Source of the DNA: Bacteroidaceae bacterium
GTDB lineage: Bacteria > Bacteroidota > Bacteroidia > Bacteroidales > Barnesiellaceae_A
NCBI GenBank assembly: GCA_017935645.1
Contig: JAGBHF010000020.1
Span: forward strand, 1-40,587
Direction: 5' to 3'
Length of the DNA stretch: 40,587 nucleotides
In this document: positions 36,936 to 40,587 of the stretch, one piece after another
How the letters are laid out: each line of letters opens with the position of its first letter
Position numbering within the stretch: the first letter of the stretch is position 1
The notes under the pieces: model-generated
Database searches by the model: none
What the model saw: only the letters and a program-made list of their open reading frames with translations
Told to the model about the DNA's origin: nothing
Translations under genes and position numbers: made by a program

Positions 36936-36973
36936 GTTCTTTAATGTCGTACGTTTATCTGCCATCGGTTGTG

Positions 36974-37009
36974 GTTTATATGTTATAAACGTAGTTTATG
37001 TGTATAAAT
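36974..37009. repeat. Alternating GTTTATA / TATAAAC half-sites
   Basis: GTTTATA (36974-36980), TATAAAC (36984-36990), GTTTATG (36994-37000) and a degenerate TATAAAT (37003-37009) alternate in orientation with spacers of two or three bases. The first two are perfect inverted repeats. It lies just upstream of porQ on the minus strand and after the SPOR gene. Operator or promoter structure is possible. Confidence 0.35.
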
Positions 37010-37058
37010 TATATGTGCGACAATAAAATTTGGTATCCGATAGCGATGATAACTGTTT

Positions 37059-37541
37059 CTATTGTTGAATGAGCAACCACGGATTGCCTATATATGACGA
37101 GGGATAGCGGTTGACCAATTCCTTACGTGCTGCAACTGCTTCATTACGCGTAGCAAATGTGCAAGCAATGACACGATACATGCCATGTGCATTCTGCGCA
37201 ACAAAAGCATCGTATCCATCGTCTTTGAGTCGTTCACACATTCCTTTGGCGTTGGTAAGTTGCTTAAAACTTCCTACCACTACGCTGTAGGCTTGTATGG
37301 TGGCTTCATCAATAACTTTCACACTCTCGGTACGTTCTTTTGCCTCGCTTGATGTCGACACCATGGGTTGTATTTCGGTAATAGCATCGTCGGTGGGGGT
37401 GTCGGCAGTAATAGTAGGACGCTCTACGGCTGCCTCCATAGCTTTTTCATAAGCAGCCTTGGTAGCCTCGTAATTACCTCGGCATGAGGTGATTGATAAT
37501 GTTGCAATTGTTATTGTGCCAAAAATGAATAAGCGTTTCAT
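37059..37541 (-). CDS. SPOR-domain lipoprotein
   Basis: This is a 160-residue lipoprotein with a lipobox at Cys20 (ITSC). A low-complexity Ala/Glu/Thr-rich region (about 22-75) leads to a C-terminal SPOR domain (about 80-158; AYSVVVGSFKQLTNAKGMCERLKDDGYDAFVAQ... and MYRVIACTFATRNEAVAARKEL), which binds septal peptidoglycan. The call is based on these repeats. The start at 37541 is used because earlier start codons would extend past the signal peptide. It has a perfect promoter and a probable role in cell envelope or division. Confidence 0.85.
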   Translation of the reverse strand: MKRLFIFGTITIATLSITSCRGNYEATKAAYEKAMEAAVERPTITADTPTDDAITEIQPMVSTSSEAKERTESVKVIDEATIQAYSVVVGSFKQLTNAKGMCERLKDDGYDAFVAQNAHGMYRVIACTFATRNEAVAARKELVNRYPSSYIGNPWLLIQQ

Positions 37542-37567
37542 ATCAATTCTGTTATCGGTTATTGACA

Positions 37568-37598
37568 CAAAGGTACAATATAACTTGTGCAAATGCAA
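37568..37598 (-). promoter_or_regulatory. Promoter of the SPOR lipoprotein gene
   Basis: Read on the minus strand: TTG (37598-37596), a 20-base spacer and TACCTTTG (37575-37568), the full Bacteroidetes promoter. The start codon is 26 bases past the box. Confidence 0.65.
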
Positions 37599-37738
37599 TA
37601 TAAATGAGTCCTAAAAAATGTTATGTTGCGATGCTGATAATCGTATCACACGAACAATAGTAGAAGATACATCGTTAGGGTGATATGTGGTGCTATCGAG
37701 AGTAAGATGGTGCTCGACTTCACAATGAAATAAGATGA

Positions 37739-38215
37739 ATGATGAAAAATATTTTAATATTGGGTATAGGTAATTTGGTACTCAACGATGCCGGAGTGGG
37801 TATACATATAGTACATATGCTCAAGTCCTTTGTCATGCCCGAGGGGGTTGACATTCTCGATGGTGGAATGGGGGGTAGTGCATTGATTTCAACAGTACAA
37901 GATTACAATCACCTGATACTTATCGATGCGGCGCATGATGACTATCCGGTAGGTACTGTACGTCGCTTGTCGCCCAATATGCCCAATGATTATTCACAAT
38001 TACTCTCGCTGCACGATGCGGGAGTACGCGATATTATTGATGCTATACATGAGCATGTGCCTATGCCACATGTCGATATGTTGGCTGTTAGCGTTAATGG
38101 TCGACCTACCTTAGGGATGCAATTATCGCCCGAAGTGCGCAGGGTGATACCTCAGGTTGTACAACTTATATTTGAAATGATTGAGGAGAAGCGGTCTATA
38201 TACCTCTTCTGTTAG
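37739..38215 (+). CDS. HyaD/HybD-like hydrogenase maturation protease homologue
   Basis: This is a 158-residue protein of the M52 endopeptidase family that trims NiFe hydrogenase large subunits. GIGNLVLNDAGVG, VDILDGGMGGSALI, NHLILIDAAHDDYPVGTV and LSLHDAGVRDII line up with HybD. Two of the three metal ligands of HybD are present (Asp63 and His92), but the first, Glu16 of HybD, is Ala18 here; Asp17 is adjacent. No hydrogenase gene is in the window. It may serve a hydrogenase elsewhere or be a diverged member. A second ATG at 37742 is possible. Confidence 0.75.
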   Translation: MMKNILILGIGNLVLNDAGVGIHIVHMLKSFVMPEGVDILDGGMGGSALISTVQDYNHLILIDAAHDDYPVGTVRRLSPNMPNDYSQLLSLHDAGVRDIIDAIHEHVPMPHVDMLAVSVNGRPTLGMQLSPEVRRVIPQVVQLIFEMIEEKRSIYLFC

Positions 38216-38221
38216 TTGTTA

Positions 38222-38749
38222 TTACTTACCTATGCGGGCAAGATATACGATCTCGTTGATGCAATAGATGATAGCACCTACACCAAACATGATAACCATG
38301 ACGTTGGGCAGCAAATCAAGAGGGTTGATGAGAATAAATACACCCAACAATGTTAACAATGCCGGCAATACGTAAAACCCGAGTATATTACGATTGGTCG
38401 AGCGGGCTATCATGATAATCTCGTATATGCCGGCTATTAGTAATGCCGATGCCAATACAAGTGAAAATATCTTCACAACTTCATGTCGAAATACGATAAT
38501 TATAATTCCTATTACAGCGCACAATGTGGCTAATATCGGAAAATTGATTATGCTGTTGCGACGATCGCGTCTATTGCGCTGAAATCGTACTATCGCATAG
38601 CGCAATAGCTGTATTATACCGGGGATAAGCAGTAAAAGTCCCACAATTATAGCAATGTACGAGAGTACACTGCTCGGCGATATAATCATGAAAATACCTA
38701 CTAATAATGTGAGTACTATACGTATGATAGGGTAGTATGTTGGTTTCAT
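38222..38749 (-). CDS. DUF308 (HdeD-like) membrane protein
   Basis: This is a 175-residue inner-membrane protein with about six helices arranged as repeated pairs, as in the DUF308/HdeD family: IIRIVLTLLVGIFMIISP, YIAIIVGLLLLIPGIIQL, IVFRHEVVKIFSLVLASALLIAGIYEIIMI (in pieces) and YVLPALLTLLGVFILINP. A basic cytoplasmic loop (RFQRNRRDRRN) is at about 55-65. HdeD is linked to acid resistance in E. coli; the role here is unknown. Its stop is 6 bases from the convergent protease gene. Confidence 0.82.
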   Translation of the reverse strand: MKPTYYPIIRIVLTLLVGIFMIISPSSVLSYIAIIVGLLLLIPGIIQLLRYAIVRFQRNRRDRRNSIINFPILATLCAVIGIIIIVFRHEVVKIFSLVLASALLIAGIYEIIMIARSTNRNILGFYVLPALLTLLGVFILINPLDLLPNVMVIMFGVGAIIYCINEIVYLARIGK

Positions 38750-38778
38750 CTATAAGTGTTCTTGATGGTTATATATTA

Positions 38779-38786
38779 CAAATGTA
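38779..38786 (-). promoter_or_regulatory. Promoter -7 box for the DUF308 gene
   Basis: TACATTTG on the minus strand, a perfect TAnnTTTG, 29 bases before the start codon. No clear upstream TTG. The gene may also be read from the phosphodiesterase upstream, 66 bases away. Confidence 0.4.
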
Positions 38787-38815
38787 ACAATTATTTTCGA
38801 GTTATGCTGTGTGAT

Positions 38816-39328
38816 TTACAAGTTTTTATCTTTTCTTTCATTTTGTAACTCTATAATTTCGAGGTCACTGAAGTTGCCATTGTCTATTACTAACCGTACC
38901 AACGTGCGGACTTTGTGAAATCCATATAACCCCGCTGCTCCCGGATTGATGTGCAAGCAGTCGATTCGCTTATCATACATCACCTTTGTGATGTGCGAGT
39001 GACCCGAAATAAAGAGTTTAGGAGGATTACGGAATATCTCGGGCATTACTTCGCGTGCATATTTCCCGGGATATCCTCCTATATGCGTAATCCATACCGA
39101 TACTCCCTCTATTTCAAATCGTTGGTGCTGTTTTGTACGTATGCGAATGGGTGCTCCATCTATATTGCCATATACCGCTCGCACAGGTTTCAGTGATTCG
39201 AGTTTATCCAACACCTCTGCACTGCCTATATCTCCGGCGTGCCATATCTCGTCACAATCGGCAAAGTAACGCGCATAGCGTTCATCCCAATGTGCATGTG
39301 TGTCCGACAGTATTCCTATTCGCTTCAT
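38816..39328 (-). CDS. YfcE/MJ0936-type metallophosphoesterase
   Basis: This is a 170-residue phosphodiesterase with the metallophosphoesterase fold. The motifs appear in order: GILSDTHAHW (D8 and H10), HAGDIGS, VYGNIDG, THIGGYPG and SGHSHI, close to the ends of the protein as in YfcE. All metal-binding groups look intact. The ATG at 39328 is chosen since MKRIGILSDTH is the usual start; an upstream ATG would add 12 residues. Natural substrate unknown. Confidence 0.9.
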   Translation of the reverse strand: MKRIGILSDTHAHWDERYARYFADCDEIWHAGDIGSAEVLDKLESLKPVRAVYGNIDGAPIRIRTKQHQRFEIEGVSVWITHIGGYPGKYAREVMPEIFRNPPKLFISGHSHITKVMYDKRIDCLHINPGAAGLYGFHKVRTLVRLVIDNGNFSDLEIIELQNERKDKNL

Positions 39329-39357
39329 ATGGTGAGGCAATACATAGTTTGTGTGTG

Positions 39358-39365
39358 CAAACATA
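39358..39365 (-). promoter_or_regulatory. Promoter -7 box for the phosphodiesterase gene
   Basis: TATGTTTG on the minus strand, 29 bases before the start at 39328. A TTG partner is not obvious. It sits back to back with the plus-strand promoter at 39417-39446. Confidence 0.4.
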
Positions 39366-39416
39366 CAAAATTCATCTAATAAATCCTACTGATGAAATCT
39401 TTTGTCACTCTTAAAT

Positions 39417-39446
39417 TTGTTTTTACTCTCTCTTGCACTATCTTTG
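39417..39446 (+). promoter_or_regulatory. Promoter of the TIGR04076 gene
   Basis: TTG at 39417-39419, a 19-base spacer and TATCTTTG at 39439-39446, an exact match to the Bacteroidetes consensus. The ATG at 39469 is 22 bases past the box. Confidence 0.7.
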
Positions 39447-39468
39447 CAGTCAATTTGATGACGCATCG

Positions 39469-39771
39469 ATGAAAAGAATAAGAATTACCGTTAAGCGTAT
39501 GGCTTGCTACCGTGACTTGATGGAGCAATACGAAAACCCCATTGAACACACATGCGATATGCAAGTAGGGCAAACCTTTGAGGTGATTGATTGTCACAAG
39601 CCTGCAGGAATGTGCGATAGTGCATGGGAAACACTCTTGCCTTTTGTTACCGAGTTGGCACAGGGTGGTGGTAATTTTTATGACGGTTGGATGCGCAATC
39701 CTCACTCGGCCATGCTATCATGTAACGACGGATTTCGTCCGGTAAGTTTCTTGGTAGAGGTTGTTGAGTAA
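39469..39771 (+). CDS. TIGR04076 family protein
   Basis: This is a small cytoplasmic protein of 100 residues. The TIGR04076 pattern is visible: an N-terminal strand with RITVKRM, HTCDMQVGQTFEV, the PAGMCDSAWETLLPFVTEL segment (GLCPSAF...LYPYI type in relatives) and a final SCNDGFRPVSFLVEV. Several cysteines (13, 29, 42, 49, 85) could bind a metal. Function unknown. The ATG at 39469 gives the family start; an earlier in-frame TTG overlaps the promoter. Confidence 0.8.
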   Translation: MKRIRITVKRMACYRDLMEQYENPIEHTCDMQVGQTFEVIDCHKPAGMCDSAWETLLPFVTELAQGGGNFYDGWMRNPHSAMLSCNDGFRPVSFLVEVVE

Positions 39772-39820
39772 ATCTATACCGATTAAGTAACAATGCGAAT
39801 TGCGAATACATTGTAATATT

Positions 39821-39893
39821 GCGGCAGTAGCTCAGTTGGTAGAGCATGAGCTTCCCAAGCTCAGGGTCGCGGGTTCGAACCCCGTTTGCCGCT
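39821..39893 (+). tRNA. tRNA-Gly (anticodon CCC)
   Basis: A full cloverleaf: acceptor 39821-39827 with 39886-39892 (one G-T pair), D arm 39830-39845, anticodon stem 39847-39851 with 39859-39863, loop TTCCCAA with anticodon CCC at 39854-39856, T loop TTCGAAC at 39874-39880. Discriminator T at 39893; CCA is not encoded. It reads GGG codons. A strong terminator follows. Confidence 0.97.
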
Positions 39894-39904
39894 CATGACA
39901 TAAT

Positions 39905-39948
39905 AGAGACTGTGCTTAATGATACAATTGAGCACAGTCTCTTTCTTT
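39905..39948 (+). terminator. Terminator of tRNA-Gly
   Basis: AGAGACTGTGCT (39905-39916) pairs with AGCACAGTCTCT (39931-39942), 12 bp, with a 14-base loop and then TTCTTT. A classic factor-independent terminator 11 bases after the tRNA. Confidence 0.85.
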
Positions 39949-40313
39949 ATTAGCCTACGAGTTCACTCAGTAATAGTGAGTCGATAGCTACTTCTTATTA
40001 CAATCTTTTGTCTCTTTGGTGTTATTGTGAGTCTTGTCGCTGTTACAGTGACCATTGTTGCTTGCATGTGGCTTTTTCTCATTTGTTTTGTCCATAGCTT
40101 GAGTTTTTTTAGATGGTTTATATTATGAGGAGACTTACAACGACAATATAACATGCCGACATGACGAGCTGTTTATTGCTTTTCAATATTTAGGCTATAG
40201 TGTCTAACTTTTACCCTACTTATGTTAATCTATGCTTTTCATAAAACCTCATAATAGCTCATCGTGTTATATTCTTGAATAATTATCGAATGTTTTATTT
40301 AATACGATTTCTT
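39949..40313. other. AT-rich region between tRNA-Gly and YtxH-like gene
   Basis: Apart from a possible 35-residue minus-strand ORF (39988-40095), nothing is recognised. TATTATGAGG (40121-40130) and CCTCATAATA (40247-40256) are a perfect 10-base inverted repeat 116 bases apart. No full promoter for the gene at 40314 is evident. Confidence 0.35.
39988..40095 (-). CDS. Possible 35-residue hydrophilic small protein
   Basis: ATG at 40095 to TAG at 39988. The product is rich in Lys, Asn, His and Thr, with two Cys (NNGHCN and KDCNKK), and has no hydrophobic stretch. No homologue is recognised and no promoter box is clear upstream. A longer reading frame of 63 codons overlaps it on the same strand in another frame, so either could be chance. 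Confidence 0.25.
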   Translation of the reverse strand: MDKTNEKKPHASNNGHCNSDKTHNNTKETKDCNKK

Positions 40314-40587
40314 ATGAAAATGTATAATCTTATACTCGGAGTGGTAGGAGTAGGTGTTGGTGCATTAGCAGCAATGTGTTTGTATCGCTATGTCAGGTCG
40401 GCACAAGGTGAAATGATGCGTAGCACGATAGAACAAAAACTACAAGAAGGTAACGAATGGGCTGAACAGATGGTCGAACGTACACGACATAAAGCAATGG
40501 AAATGGGTGTAGAATCGGCCGAAAAATTATCGCAAAAAGCGCACGATGCTGCCGAACGCATGCAACGCCACATGAATGCCGTAGCAG
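40314..40587 (+). CDS. YtxH-like membrane-anchored protein (3' end cut off)
   Basis: The first 91 residues of a gene that runs out of the window. A Gly-rich membrane helix (NLILGVVGVGVGALAAMCLY) is followed by a long charged amphipathic helix with many Glu/Gln/Arg/Met and Ala (EQKLQEGNEWAEQMVERTR, SAEKLSQKAHDAAERMQRH). This is the layout of YtxH-type or similar small stress/envelope proteins with helical tails. The frame is open to the end. Function unknown. Confidence 0.55.
   Translation, partial: MKMYNLILGVVGVGVGALAAMCLYRYVRSAQGEMMRSTIEQKLQEGNEWAEQMVERTRHKAMEMGVESAEKLSQKAHDAAERMQRHMNAVA

Noticed and set aside
40121..40256. 10-base inverted repeat (TATTATGAGG/CCTCATAATA) 116 bases apart as a mobile-element end
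   Set aside because: No transposase, no target duplication and AT-rich sequence make a chance match likely.

Overview
The window reads as chromosomal DNA of an anaerobic gut-type Bacteroidales bacterium. The clues are Bacteroidetes-style promoters (TTG, about 19-21 bp, TAnnTTTG), A/T-rich leaders without Shine-Dalgarno sites, a fused RibBA, an extended LptF/G permease, diaminopimelate dehydrogenase, a complete Na+-NQR operon, a PorQ homologue and a BtuB/BtuG-type vitamin B12 uptake locus. Species cannot be named from sequence alone. No insertion sequence, prophage, CRISPR array or integrase is visible. Nearly every gene is intact and recognisable; only the last one is cut by the window edge. 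| 1-4.7 kb, plus strand: a START-like domain protein, then lptF/G and ribBA in tandem, then a YigZ/IMPACT protein separated from ribBA by a perfect hairpin. | 4.7-11.9 kb, plus strand: the most interesting region. A promoter embedded in the preceding terminator starts transcription at the first helix of a cobalamin riboswitch (4776-4958). A 223-nt leader follows, then four genes: a DUF4988/DUF4465 lipoprotein with a short collagen-like stretch, a lipoprotein with PKD-like repeats, a BtuG-like beta-propeller lipoprotein and a BtuB-like TonB-dependent receptor. The start codon of the first gene lies inside a 10-nt segment that is perfectly complementary to an upstream leader segment, which is a candidate expression platform. 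A hairpin with a U-rich tail lies between genes 1 and 2. | 11.9-13.5 kb, minus strand: YjjG-type nucleotidase and diaminopimelate dehydrogenase. | 13.8-19.4 kb, plus strand: a three-gene RND efflux system. | 19.5-26.1 kb, minus strand: an exported GH2 beta-galactosidase preceded by an Mpv17-like membrane protein, then a B12-dependent class II ribonucleotide reductase that gives the cell a direct need for the imported cofactor. | 26.5-34.2 kb, plus strand: an exported superoxide dismutase, a flavin reductase-like protein and nqrABCDEF, the Na+-pumping NADH:quinone oxidoreductase. | 34.3-37.6 kb, minus strand: porQ, cmk and ispH in one unit, preceded by a SPOR lipoprotein. | 37.7-40.6 kb: an orphan hydrogenase-maturation-protease homologue with one expected metal ligand replaced, DUF308 and phosphodiesterase genes, a TIGR04076 protein, tRNA-Gly(CCC), a possible 35-residue ORF and the start of a YtxH-like gene. 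| Coordination: the outer-membrane B12 system (about 5-12 kb) feeds the AdoCbl-dependent reductase (24-26 kb). NQR provides the sodium motive force. Efflux, SOD and flavin reductase look like stress and redox functions. All functional calls come from reading motifs; no database search was possible.
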